From CAHJXF01 sp039936235 (GTDB taxonomy: Bacteria; Pseudomonadota; Gammaproteobacteria; Burkholderiales; Burkholderiaceae_D): 10,979 bases of DNA. The stretch is taken from positions 1 through 10,979 of the forward strand of contig JBDTIS010000170.1 of the NCBI GenBank assembly GCA_039936235.1. Direction: 5' to 3'. The notes beneath the pieces are model-generated. The model did not search any database. It was not told where the DNA came from and was given only the letters and a program-made list of their open reading frames with translations. Shown one piece after another: positions 1 through 6,989 of this stretch; the stretch's first letter is position 1; each line of letters begins with the position of its first letter. The position numbers and the translations under genes are program-made.

Positions 1-198
1 CCCCGAGACAGTGAAGGAATCGGACCCTGCGGGCAATAGGTTGTTGTAACGCCGCCGCACCTCGCAAGATCACGATCCACGTCGGGATCATGGCTCTGCT
101 GCGTCGACACGCCGCCGAGATGCCCTAGCAAGGGAAACTACCCACGCCTGCGCGCGGCCGGAATGGATCGCGCAAGTGCATGATGTCCGGACAACCAG

Positions 199-207
199 AA
201 GGGGAAG
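199..207 (+). promoter_or_regulatory. Ribosome binding site that sets the sorA start
   Basis: A purine-rich Shine-Dalgarno-like run (AAGGGGAAG) ends about 4-6 nt before the ATG at 212. An in-frame GTG at 176 would add 12 residues, but it has no comparable site and would push the Tat motif further from the N-terminus. The ATG at 212 is therefore preferred. Confidence 0.6.
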
Positions 208-211
208 AACG

Positions 212-1477
212 ATGAAGATCCACATCGGTGGCACCGGCGCCACGAATCGTCCGCGCAAATCGACCGATCGACGTCGCTTCATCCGCGGAGCGGGGCTTTT
301 CGCGCTCGCGGCGTCCCCGCTGGCAGCGCTCGCTGCGGAGTCGCCCGACACCGGTGAGGGCGTCACCTTCGCTGACGGTCCCCGGCCGATGATCTCGTAT
401 CCGCAGAAGCGGCCTTTGATCCGCGTTCATACGCGGCCGCCGCACCTCGAGACGCCGTTCGCCTACTTCGACGAGGGCCCGATCACCGCTAACGATGCGT
501 TCTTCGTCCGCTATCACCTGGCCAGCATCCCGCTCAGCGTCGACCTCGCGACCTACCGGCTCGAAGTGAAGGGACTCGTGAACCAGTCGCTGTCGCTGTC
601 GCTAACCGACCTGAAGGCGATCGCGCCGCCGGTCGAAGTCACCGCGGTCAACCAGTGTTCGGGCAACAGCCGCGGCTTCTTCGCGCCGCGGGTATTCGGC
701 GCGCAACTGGCCAACGGCGCGATGGGCAACGCGCGCTGGGTCGGCGTGCCGCTCAAGGCCGTGCTCGAGAAGGCCGGCGTCGCGGCCGGCGCGAAACAGG
801 TCACGTTCAACGGACTCGACAAGCCGGTGCTTCCGACCACGCCCGACTTCCGCAAGGCGCTCGACATCGACCATGCGCTCGACGGCGAACCGATGCTGGC
901 CTGGCAGATGAACGGCAAGGACCTGCCGCTGCTGAACGGTTATCCGGTCAAGCTGATCGTGCCGGGTTATTTCGGCACCTACTGGGTCAAGCACCTGTCG
1001 GAGATCGAGGTCATCGACCACACGTTCGACGGTCACGACGCGTTCTTCATGACGACCGGCTATCGCGTGCCGGACAATGACTGCCAGTGTGTCGCACCGG
1101 GTACCGCCGCCGCGAAGACGCGGCCGATCTCGAAGCTGGCGACACGCAGCTTCATCACCAGCGTCGTCGATGGAGGCAGGCTCAAACGCAGGGCGGAACT
1201 GAGGGGCATCGCGTTCGATGGCGGTACGGGTATCGCGAAGGTCGAGGTCTCGATCGACGGCGGTGCGCAGTGGATCGACGCGACGCTCGGCAAGGACCTC
1301 GGCCGCTACTCGTTTCGCGACTGGCGCCTGCCGGTGGCGTTCGCCGCGGCGGGGCCGGCGACGCTGATGGTCAGGGCGACCAGCAACGGCGGCGAGACGC
1401 AGCCGCCGACCGCCGACTGGAATCCGGCCGGTTATCGGCGGCATGTCGTCGAGTCAACCACCGTGACGATCGCCTGA
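212..1477 (+). CDS. sorA: Sulfite:cytochrome c oxidoreductase, molybdenum subunit (SorA)
   Basis: This 421-residue protein is a sulfite oxidase-family molybdopterin enzyme (EC 1.8.2.1 type) that oxidises sulfite to sulfate in the periplasm. The N-terminus carries a twin-arginine motif, DRRRFIRG at residues 19-26, then a hydrophobic alanine/leucine segment and an AxA-like cleavage region near residue 41, so Tat export of the folded enzyme is expected. The molybdenum-ligating cysteine is C149, in NQCSGNSRG. An RYH motif gives R100 and H102. The spacing R100, H102, C149 matches R55, H57, C104 remembered for Starkeya SorA with a constant offset of 45. Y284, in TGYR, may be the active-site tyrosine. 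The molybdopterin domain covers roughly residues 85-290 and the C-terminal Mo-co dimerisation domain about 305-415. The cytochrome gene starts 10 nt downstream, which supports a SorAB enzyme. A YedY/MsrP-type protein is less likely because of the dimerisation domain and the cytochrome partner. Confidence 0.9.
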   Translation: MKIHIGGTGATNRPRKSTDRRRFIRGAGLFALAASPLAALAAESPDTGEGVTFADGPRPMISYPQKRPLIRVHTRPPHLETPFAYFDEGPITANDAFFVRYHLASIPLSVDLATYRLEVKGLVNQSLSLSLTDLKAIAPPVEVTAVNQCSGNSRGFFAPRVFGAQLANGAMGNARWVGVPLKAVLEKAGVAAGAKQVTFNGLDKPVLPTTPDFRKALDIDHALDGEPMLAWQMNGKDLPLLNGYPVKLIVPGYFGTYWVKHLSEIEVIDHTFDGHDAFFMTTGYRVPDNDCQCVAPGTAAAKTRPISKLATRSFITSVVDGGRLKRRAELRGIAFDGGTGIAKVEVSIDGGAQWIDATLGKDLGRYSFRDWRLPVAFAAAGPATLMVRATSNGGETQPPTADWNPAGYRRHVVESTTVTIA

Positions 1478-1487
1478 GGCCACGACC

Positions 1488-1862
1488 ATGAGAAACGTCA
1501 TCCCCGCGCTGGCCCTGCTGTTCCTTTCAGCATCCGTCGCTGCGTTCGCGGCCCCGGCAGACATCGCGCTCCCGCCGGAAACCGTCGCGTTGCGCACATC
1601 GTCGTTGCCGGGCTATGCGATCGCTGAGCAGAAGTGCGGCATCTGCCACTCCGCCGACTACATCGCCTACCAGCCGCCCGCGATGACAGTCGCGCAGTGG
1701 ACTGCCGAGATGGCGAAGATGCAGCATGCTTACGGTGCCCCGATCAGCGATGAAGAGGTCAAGCTGCTCGGCATCTACCTGGCGTCGGCCTATGGCAACG
1801 CGAAGCAGGTCACCGCGGCCGATGTCGTCCTGAAGCCGACGGACGCCACCGCGCGAAGGTAG
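1488..1862 (+). CDS. sorB: Periplasmic monohaem cytochrome c, sulfite dehydrogenase subunit (SorB)
   Basis: A 124-residue secreted c-type cytochrome, the likely electron acceptor subunit of SorA. Residues 1-22 form a Sec signal peptide with a hydrophobic core ending in AFAA. There is one haem-attachment motif, CGICH, with C50 and C53 as thioether ligands and H54 as proximal haem ligand. M75 or M78, in a MAKMQ segment, are candidates for the axial methionine; M78 is favoured because it precedes the AYGAPIS segment. The gene begins 10 nt after the sorA stop, with GAGG at 1476-1479 placed 8 nt before the ATG. The two genes are therefore an operon. On position alone it could be a generic small cytochrome, but length, signal peptide, single haem and neighbour all match the SorB family. 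Electrons would pass on to soluble cytochrome c and a terminal oxidase. Confidence 0.85.
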   Translation: MRNVIPALALLFLSASVAAFAAPADIALPPETVALRTSSLPGYAIAEQKCGICHSADYIAYQPPAMTVAQWTAEMAKMQHAYGAPISDEEVKLLGIYLASAYGNAKQVTAADVVLKPTDATARR

Positions 1863-1933
1863 CAGCGGCAAGTGGGACGTCACCCGGATGCTGCGGCGCG
1901 CGGCGCGCGCCGTGTCGCCGACGATTCCCGTCG

Positions 1934-2761
1934 ATGAACGAAGCGATCGTGGTCGGTCCGTTCGTCCTGTCGACGACGACGCTGCTGACCGGCGCGTCGC
2001 TCGGCCTCGGATGGGTGGGCGGCCGCTGGCTGCTGCGCGATGCCGATCGCAGCATGATCGGGCGGCTGACCCGCGCGTTCGTCGTCGCCATCGTGGCCGC
2101 GCGCGTGGCGTTCGTCGTCGAATGGCTGGACGCTTACCTGGCGCACCCGATCGACATCGTCGATGTGAGCGACGGCGGATGGAACGTGCCATTCGGGTTG
2201 CTTGGCGGCTGGCTCTATACGCTGGCCGTGCGTCCCGGGGGTGCCGGACGCAATCCGCATGCGACCCGTCGGATCCAGGCAGCCCTGGCGACGAGCCTGC
2301 TGCTGTTCGTCGCCGGTACCGCAGCGCTGCACATGACGGCCGGCGTCCAGAAGCGTCTGGCCCTGCAGGCGTTGAATGTGACCGATGGCGCCGGCGCGCC
2401 GACGACGCTGGCGGCCTTCGGCGGGCGTCCCCTCGTCGTCAACCTGTGGGCGACCTGGTGCGGCCCATGTCGCCGCGAGATGCCGATGCTCGCGCGCGCA
2501 CAGGATGCCCATCCGGAGATCGTCTTCGTGTTCGTGAATCAGGGCGAGGATGAGCGGCTGATCGCGCGTTACCTGGCCGACGCACGTCTTGCACTGCGCA
2601 ACAGCGTCCGCGACACGGGGTCTCAGGTCGCGCGCGCGATCGCGCTGCAGGGTTGGCCCACCACCGTCTGGCTGGCGGCCGACGGACGCGTACTCGCTAT
2701 CGACGTCGGCGCGCTGTCGCCGGTGAAGCTCGAACAGCGGCTCGCCGAACTGGTGAAGTGA
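1934..2761 (+). CDS. Membrane-anchored TlpA-like thiol-disulfide reductase with Lgt-like N-terminal region
   Basis: This 275-residue protein has two parts. Residues 1-134 hold about four hydrophobic segments (roughly 5-27, 45-65, 83-99 and 116-134). This part resembles the first half of prolipoprotein diacylglyceryl transferase, with an AR at 56-57, YLAHP at 68-72 and DGG at 80-82 followed by GLLGG. The histidine that Lgt carries in its HGG motif is replaced, P86 sitting there by my alignment. Residues about 135-275 are a thioredoxin fold with the redox motif WCGPC (C176, C179) and the cis-proline loop GWPT (P242). The topology suggests a periplasmic reductase tethered to the inner membrane. 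TlpA relatives reduce disulfides in apocytochromes and copper proteins, so helping haem attachment to SorB next door is plausible but unproven. The start has no good ribosome site, and the gap after sorB is 71 nt. Confidence 0.8.
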   Translation: MNEAIVVGPFVLSTTTLLTGASLGLGWVGGRWLLRDADRSMIGRLTRAFVVAIVAARVAFVVEWLDAYLAHPIDIVDVSDGGWNVPFGLLGGWLYTLAVRPGGAGRNPHATRRIQAALATSLLLFVAGTAALHMTAGVQKRLALQALNVTDGAGAPTTLAAFGGRPLVVNLWATWCGPCRREMPMLARAQDAHPEIVFVFVNQGEDERLIARYLADARLALRNSVRDTGSQVARAIALQGWPTTVWLAADGRVLAIDVGALSPVKLEQRLAELVK

Positions 2762-2781
2762 GTGATTGGCCGGCGGGATGC

Positions 2782-2823
2782 ATACCGGACAATGCCGCGG
2801 GACAATGACGCGGGACAATGTCC
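2782..2823 (+). repeat. Three 13-bp tandem units ending in a palindrome, possible operator for amn
   Basis: GGACAATG occurs at 2787-2794, 2800-2807 and 2813-2820, an exact 13-bp period. The last two copies are both preceded by CGCG. The third copy extends into an 11-bp palindrome, GGACA-A-TGTCC, at 2813-2823. It lies about 50 nt before the amn start and just after the stop of the thioredoxin gene. The position fits regulator binding sites, though 13 bp is not a whole number of helical turns. A chance tandem duplication is the alternative. No convincing sigma-70 promoter is visible beside it. Confidence 0.5.
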
Positions 2824-2871
2824 TACGTCGACGCATCGTGATCGCCGCATCCACCGCTACCAAGCTCCTCA

Positions 2872-4401
2872 GTGACCCCCACGCCGCTCTTCCCCACTCA
2901 GCGCTTTTCCGACCCCGATGCTGCCGTCGCCTACGCCGCGACGATCTACGACGGATCCGTCACCTACCTGCGCGAACAGCTCACTGCCTTCGTGCAGGGG
3001 GACGTACAGGCCGAGAAGGTCCGGGCCTGCTACCCGTTCGTCCGCATTCGGACCAACACCGTGGTGCGGGCGGACTCGCGACTCTCGTTCGGTTTCGTCG
3101 CCGGACCCGGCCGCTTCGAGACGTCCCTGACGCGGATCGAGCTGTTCGCCGACTATCTGCGCCAGCAATTCGCCCTGCTGCTGCGCAACCACACCGGCGA
3201 GCTCGAGATCGGGGTCTCCGAGGATCCCATACCGATCCACTTCGCGATCCACTCCGCGATCCTGCAGTCCGATGCCATCGACGTGGCGATGCCGGTCGAG
3301 CGTCGCACGATGATGCGCGACCTGTTCGACCTGCCGGACCTGGCTGCGATGGACGACGGGATAGCGAACGGCACACAGGATCTGCGCGCCGGCGATGCCC
3401 ATCCGCTGTCGCTGTTCACGGCGCCGCGCGTCGACTACTCGCTGCAGCGCCTGCGGCATTACACCGGCACCGAGGCGGAGCACTTTCAGAAGTTCGTGCT
3501 GTTCACGAATTACCAGTTCTACATCGACGAATTCGTGCGGATCGGGCTGGAGACGATGGCTGGTGATCCTTCAGTCGATCCGGAGACGGTGGACACGGAC
3601 GCGTTCGATCGGCGCGGCTACGTGGCGTTCGTCGAGCCCGGCAACGTTATCACGCATCGCGTCGGAAGCGATCACGGCGACCCGCATCGCAACGAGCCGC
3701 CACCGCGGTTGCCGCAGATGCCGGCCTATCACCTGAAGCGTGCCGACGGCACCGGCATCACGATGGTCAACATCGGCGTGGGTCCGGCCAACGCGAAGAA
3801 CATCTCCGACCACATCGCGGTCCTCAGGCCGCATGCCTGGCTGATGCTCGGCCACTGCGCCGGACTGCGCACGACACAGCGCCTGGGCGACTACATCCTC
3901 GCGCACGGCTACGTCCGCGAAGACCATGTCCTCGACGAGGAGTTGCCGCTGTGGATACCGATCCCTGCGCTGGCGGAAGTTCAGCAGGCGCTCGAGCAGG
4001 CCGTGGCCGACATCACGCGGCTGTCCGGCTACGAGCTCAAGCGGATCCTGCGCACCGGCACCGTGGCGTCGACCGACAACCGCAACTGGGAGCTGCTGCC
4101 CCACCCGGGACCGGAACGCCGCTTCAGCCAGAGCCGCGCGATCGCGCTCGACATGGAGAGCGCGACCATCGCGGCCAACGGTTTTCGCTTCCGCGTCCCG
4201 TACGGGACCTTGCTGTGCGTCAGCGACAAGCCGCTGCACGGCGAGATCAAGCTGCCCGGCATGGCCAACCAGTTCTATCGCGAACGCGTCGACCAGCATC
4301 TGCGGGTCGGGATGCGCACCGTCGAACTGCTGCGCGCCCTCAGGCTCGATCAGCTCCACAGTCGCAAGCTGCGCAGCTTCGCCGAAGTCGCCTTCCGCTG
4401 A
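2872..4401 (+). CDS. amn: AMP nucleosidase
   Basis: A cytoplasmic enzyme (EC 3.2.2.4) that hydrolyses AMP to adenine and ribose 5-phosphate. At 509 residues it is slightly longer than E. coli Amn, remembered at 484. The N-terminal regulatory domain (about residues 20-185) is followed by RLRHYTGT and the FVLFTNYQFY segment, both matching the family closely. The C-terminal catalytic domain has the nucleoside phosphorylase fold, with NIGVGPANAK, the LMLGHC strand, DMESAT (D427-E429) and SDKPLHGE (D452), and it ends in LHSRKLRSF as in E. coli. E. coli Amn is activated by MgATP and inhibited by phosphate, so similar allostery may apply. The start is GTG with no clear ribosome site. It is kept because the residues just after it align with the family N-terminus. 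The deaminase gene 21 nt downstream acts on the product. Confidence 0.95.
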   Translation: MTPTPLFPTQRFSDPDAAVAYAATIYDGSVTYLREQLTAFVQGDVQAEKVRACYPFVRIRTNTVVRADSRLSFGFVAGPGRFETSLTRIELFADYLRQQFALLLRNHTGELEIGVSEDPIPIHFAIHSAILQSDAIDVAMPVERRTMMRDLFDLPDLAAMDDGIANGTQDLRAGDAHPLSLFTAPRVDYSLQRLRHYTGTEAEHFQKFVLFTNYQFYIDEFVRIGLETMAGDPSVDPETVDTDAFDRRGYVAFVEPGNVITHRVGSDHGDPHRNEPPPRLPQMPAYHLKRADGTGITMVNIGVGPANAKNISDHIAVLRPHAWLMLGHCAGLRTTQRLGDYILAHGYVREDHVLDEELPLWIPIPALAEVQQALEQAVADITRLSGYELKRILRTGTVASTDNRNWELLPHPGPERRFSQSRAIALDMESATIAANGFRFRVPYGTLLCVSDKPLHGEIKLPGMANQFYRERVDQHLRVGMRTVELLRALRLDQLHSRKLRSFAEVAFR

Positions 4402-4422
4402 ATCATCGACACGCACCAGCCC

Positions 4423-5478
4423 ATGATCGACTTCGCATCCATCCGACCCGAACGCCTCCCCGACCTGCTTCGGGCGATGCCCAAGGCCGAGCTGCACATC
4501 CACATCGAAGGCTCGCTCGAACCCGAGCTGATCTTCGCGCTGGCCGCGCGCAACGGCGTGACGCTGCCTTACGACAGCGTCGAAGCGCTGCGGGCGGCGT
4601 ATGCCTTCACCGATCTGCAGACCTTCCTCGACATCTACTACGCCGGCGCGAGCGTGCTGCTGAAGGAAGAAGACTTCTTCGACATGGCGATGGCGTACTT
4701 CACCCGTGCCGCCGAGGACCATGTGGTGCGCGCCGAACTGTTCTTCGATCCGCAGACGCACACCGCACGCGGTGTCCCGATGGGCGTGGTGATCGGCGGG
4801 CTGCGGCGCGCGGTGGAAGTCGCCAGACGCGACCTCGGCGTGGACGGCGCGCTGATCCTGTGCTTCCTGCGGCATCTCGACGAGGCGTCGGCGTTCGCGA
4901 CGCTCGAGGCGGCGATGCCTTATCGCGATGCGTTCATCGGCGTCGGTCTCGACAGCGGCGAGCGTGGCAACCCGCCGGGGAAGTTCGCGCCCGTCTTCGC
5001 ACGATGTCGCGAGCTGGGGCTCAAGCGGGTCGCGCATGCCGGCGAGGAAGGTCCCCCTTCGTATATCAGCGACGCACTCGACCTGCTGCACGTGCAACGC
5101 GTCGACCACGGTGTCCGCTGCATCGAAGATCCGGCGCTGGTGGCCAGGCTCGCGGCCGAGCAGGTTCCGTTGACGGTCTGTCCGCTGTCGAACGTGAAGC
5201 TGTGCGTCTATCCGGCGCTCGCGCAGCACAAGCTCGCCGATCTGCTGGCCGCGGGCCTGTGCATCACGATCAATTCCGACGACCCGGCCTATTTCGGCGG
5301 GTACATCAACCAGAACTTCGTGGAGACCTTCGCGGCGCTTCCGCAGCTCGGCGCGCGTGACGCGCATCGGCTGGCGGCCAACAGCTTCGACGCGAGTTTC
5401 GCGGACGAGCCCGACAAAGAGCGTTGGCATGCGGCGCTCGATGCGCTGTTTCGAGCCGAACTCGCGGCGAGCGCTTGA
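4423..5478 (+). CDS. Adenine deaminase (adenosine deaminase superfamily)
   Basis: A 351-residue zinc amidohydrolase expected to convert adenine to hypoxanthine and ammonia (EC 3.5.4.2). The metal and catalytic residues are all present: HIH (H25, H27) near the N-terminus, H205 and the general acid/base E208 in HAGEEG, H229 in VDHG, and D286-D287 in NSDDP. Two segments point to adenine rather than adenosine. FFDPQTHT at 107-114 and LDSGERGNPPGKF at 176-188 replace the GDE-type segment that contacts ribose in true adenosine deaminases. Both resemble yeast Aah1 and Pseudomonas PA0148 as I recall them. The gene lies 21 nt after amn, whose product is adenine, so the context gives the same answer. 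It has no strong ribosome site of its own and may depend on amn translation. Adenosine deaminase is the alternative and is the likely automatic annotation. Confidence 0.88.
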   Translation: MIDFASIRPERLPDLLRAMPKAELHIHIEGSLEPELIFALAARNGVTLPYDSVEALRAAYAFTDLQTFLDIYYAGASVLLKEEDFFDMAMAYFTRAAEDHVVRAELFFDPQTHTARGVPMGVVIGGLRRAVEVARRDLGVDGALILCFLRHLDEASAFATLEAAMPYRDAFIGVGLDSGERGNPPGKFAPVFARCRELGLKRVAHAGEEGPPSYISDALDLLHVQRVDHGVRCIEDPALVARLAAEQVPLTVCPLSNVKLCVYPALAQHKLADLLAAGLCITINSDDPAYFGGYINQNFVETFAALPQLGARDAHRLAANSFDASFADEPDKERWHAALDALFRAELAASA

Positions 5479-5596
5479 CGTGATCGCGGTTGCATGCGTA
5501 GGACCCTGAAATAGCGCGGTTTTCTCGCCTCATCGTGAAGCTGCGTTTCCCATCCGTCCGTAACCCATCCCAATTCAAGTAACTGCGGAGGGCATC
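5479..5596. other. Intergenic region after the deaminase gene
   Basis: This 118-nt stretch is less G/C-biased than its flanks and has a pyrimidine-rich part around 5545-5572. I found no strong hairpin followed by a T-run, so I call no terminator. TTGACG at 5475-5480 is a -35-like hexamer, but no acceptable -10 follows at 16-18 nt. Confidence 0.4.
5587..5592 (+). promoter_or_regulatory. Shine-Dalgarno site for the TTG-start small ORF
   Basis: GGAGGG, a near-perfect Shine-Dalgarno sequence, lies 4 nt before the TTG at 5597. It is stronger than the site of most genes in this window and is the main reason to take the small ORF seriously. Confidence 0.45.
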
Positions 5597-5806
5597 TTGG
5601 CAGATGTTTACGATCTGCTGCGGTTCGCCATCAGGGGACACGGCGCCGTGCGTATCCGGCTTTTGCGGGCCGCCGAATGCCTGACCAAGGGAAATCCGAG
5701 TCCCGAGCCCATCGAAGCGCTCATGAACGAATTCGACGAGGTGCATCGACGCCTGCTCGGCATGCTGGCCGTGGGAGCGCGGCGGGGCCGGCTTCGCCAC
5801 CGTTGA
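5597..5806 (+). CDS. Possible small hypothetical protein (69 aa), TTG start
   Basis: I do not recognise this protein. The ORF starts at TTG behind a good Shine-Dalgarno sequence and encodes 69 residues with G/C-rich third positions like its neighbours. The sequence looks soluble and mostly helical, with no signal peptide, membrane segment, cysteine pair or metal motif. Residues 38-58 (starting PIEALMNEFDEV) could form an amphipathic helix, and the tail is arginine-rich (ARRGRLRHR). It stands alone, 118 nt after the deaminase gene and 183 nt before the MBL-fold gene. It may be a real lineage-restricted small gene or a remnant. No homologue could be checked. Confidence 0.4.
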   Translation: MADVYDLLRFAIRGHGAVRIRLLRAAECLTKGNPSPEPIEALMNEFDEVHRRLLGMLAVGARRGRLRHR

Positions 5807-5989
5807 TTCCATAGCCTTCGCACGTCCGAAAGTAGCGGCGGGCGACACCCGACTTGTTGACGCGTGCGGACGGTGCGACGATGCGGTTGCGACGCAGCGA
5901 CGCGTTTCGCGATGCAGCGCCCGCTGCGCCGCCACGCAAGTCCCGACAGATTTCGGACCGGCCTGGCCGCGTACCGGACGGAGAAGAAG
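5807..5989. other. Leader region upstream of the MBL-fold gene
   Basis: This 183-nt stretch precedes the aromatic catabolism cluster and is the natural place for its promoter. GCGACG recurs three times between about 5874 and 5902, and GCAGC-GCCC-GCTGC at 5914-5927 can form a short hairpin. TTGACG at 5855-5860 is -35-like, but no good -10 follows. The MBL reading frame stays open back to an ATG at 5864. The predicted extension is arginine-rich and unlike the protein, so I treat it as untranslated. Confidence 0.35.
5980..5986 (+). promoter_or_regulatory. Ribosome binding site that sets the MBL-fold start
   Basis: GGAGAAG lies about 3-6 nt before the ATG at 5990. This selects 5990 over the in-frame ATG at 5864, which would add 42 arginine-rich residues. 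Confidence 0.6.
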
Positions 5990-6946
5990 ATGAACACCCA
6001 CAAGACCTTTGCCTCACAGGCCGACCTCGAAGAGAAGAAGGTCACGTTCGAGCGGCTGTCCGAACACGCTTATGCCTACACCGCCGAAGGCGATCCGAAC
6101 ACCGGCATCGTGATCGGCGACAACGCGGTGCTGGTCGCCGACACGCAGGCCACGCCGGTGATGGCGCAGGACGTGATCCGCCGCATTCGCGAGGTCACCG
6201 ACAAGCCGATCAAGTACGTCGTGCTCACCCACTATCACGCGGTGCGCGTGCTCGGAGCCACGGCTTACGGGGCATCCGAAGTCATCTCCAGCCAGGACAC
6301 CTACGACCTGATCGTCGAGCGCGGCGAGGCCGACATGGCGAGCGAGATCGGACGTTTTCCGCGGTTGTTCCAGTCGGTCGAGAGCGTGCCCGGCCTGACA
6401 TGGCCGACGATGACGTTCCAGGGCCAGATGACGCTGTGGCTCGGCAAGCTCGAGGTCAAGCTGATGCAGCTCGGCCGCGGCCATACCAAGGGCGACACGG
6501 TCGTCTGGCTGCCCGGCGAGAAGACGCTGCTGTCCGGCGACCTCGTCGAGTTCGGAGCCACGCCGTACGCCGGCGACAGCTACTTCGAGGACTGGCCGAC
6601 CACGCTCGACGCGGTGGCTGCGCTGAATCCGTCGGCGCTCGTGCCGGGACGCGGCGCCGCACTGAAGACGCCGACCGAGGTGGCCGAAGGACTGGCCGGC
6701 ACGCGTGCCTTCATCTCCGAACTCTACGAAGCGGTGAAGATCGCGGCGCACAGCGGCAAGGACCTCGGCGCGACCTACAAGGAGACCTACGCGAAACTCA
6801 AGCCGAAGTACGGTCACTGGGTCATCTTCGACCACTGCATGCCGTTCGATGTGACGCGCGCCTACGACCTCGCGACGAAGTATCCGGATCCGCGCATCTG
6901 GACCGCCGAGCGAGACCAAGCGATGTGGGAAGCGCTCGAAGGTTGA
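5990..6946 (+). CDS. MBL-fold metallohydrolase-like protein with a reduced metal site
   Basis: A 318-residue metallo-beta-lactamase-fold protein of unknown substrate. The fold is shown by the N-terminal strands (NTGIVIGDNAVLVADT), the first metal motif THYHAVR at 80-86, GHTKGD with H165, and LSGD with D184. The usual motif HxHxDH reads H81-Y-H83-A-V85-R86, so the Asp and third His are absent. The usual late His (PGHG-type) is R221 in PGRGA. Ligands of the first site (H81, H83, H165) and the bridging D184 remain. H276, H282 and C283 near the C-terminus could be substitute ligands. It may be a mononuclear enzyme, may bind a different metal, or may have changed its chemistry. I recall close relatives in Burkholderiales with the same THYHAVR sequence, which would make this a family trait and not damage. 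The hydroxylase gene starts 43 nt later, so a role in the same aromatic pathway is likely but unknown. Confidence 0.85.
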   Translation: MNTHKTFASQADLEEKKVTFERLSEHAYAYTAEGDPNTGIVIGDNAVLVADTQATPVMAQDVIRRIREVTDKPIKYVVLTHYHAVRVLGATAYGASEVISSQDTYDLIVERGEADMASEIGRFPRLFQSVESVPGLTWPTMTFQGQMTLWLGKLEVKLMQLGRGHTKGDTVVWLPGEKTLLSGDLVEFGATPYAGDSYFEDWPTTLDAVAALNPSALVPGRGAALKTPTEVAEGLAGTRAFISELYEAVKIAAHSGKDLGATYKETYAKLKPKYGHWVIFDHCMPFDVTRAYDLATKYPDPRIWTAERDQAMWEALEG

Positions 6947-6989
6947 GTCCTTCCGAGCGCTTTCGCAGCCTGATCGTCTTCCACTCGCC

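Noticed and set aside
74..89. Small hairpin GATCC-acgtcg-GGATC in the region before sorA, as a possible terminator or operator
   Set aside because: Only 5 bp of stem and no T-run follows. Nothing else in positions 1-211 supports a gene end or binding site; I see no gene there.
3571..5430. 619-codon open frame on the minus strand opposite amn and the deaminase gene
   Set aside because: It is antisense to two well-recognised enzymes, spans their boundary, is arginine-rich without motifs, and arises from the G/C bias at third positions.
5475..5503. TTGACG as a -35 box for the 69-residue ORF
   Set aside because: It overlaps the deaminase stop, and no hexamer close to TATAAT occurs at 16-18 nt, so a promoter call would be guesswork.
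5864..5989. 42-codon N-terminal extension of the MBL-fold protein from the ATG at 5864
   Set aside because: The extension is arginine-rich and unlike the fold, while the ATG at 5990 has a good ribosome site.
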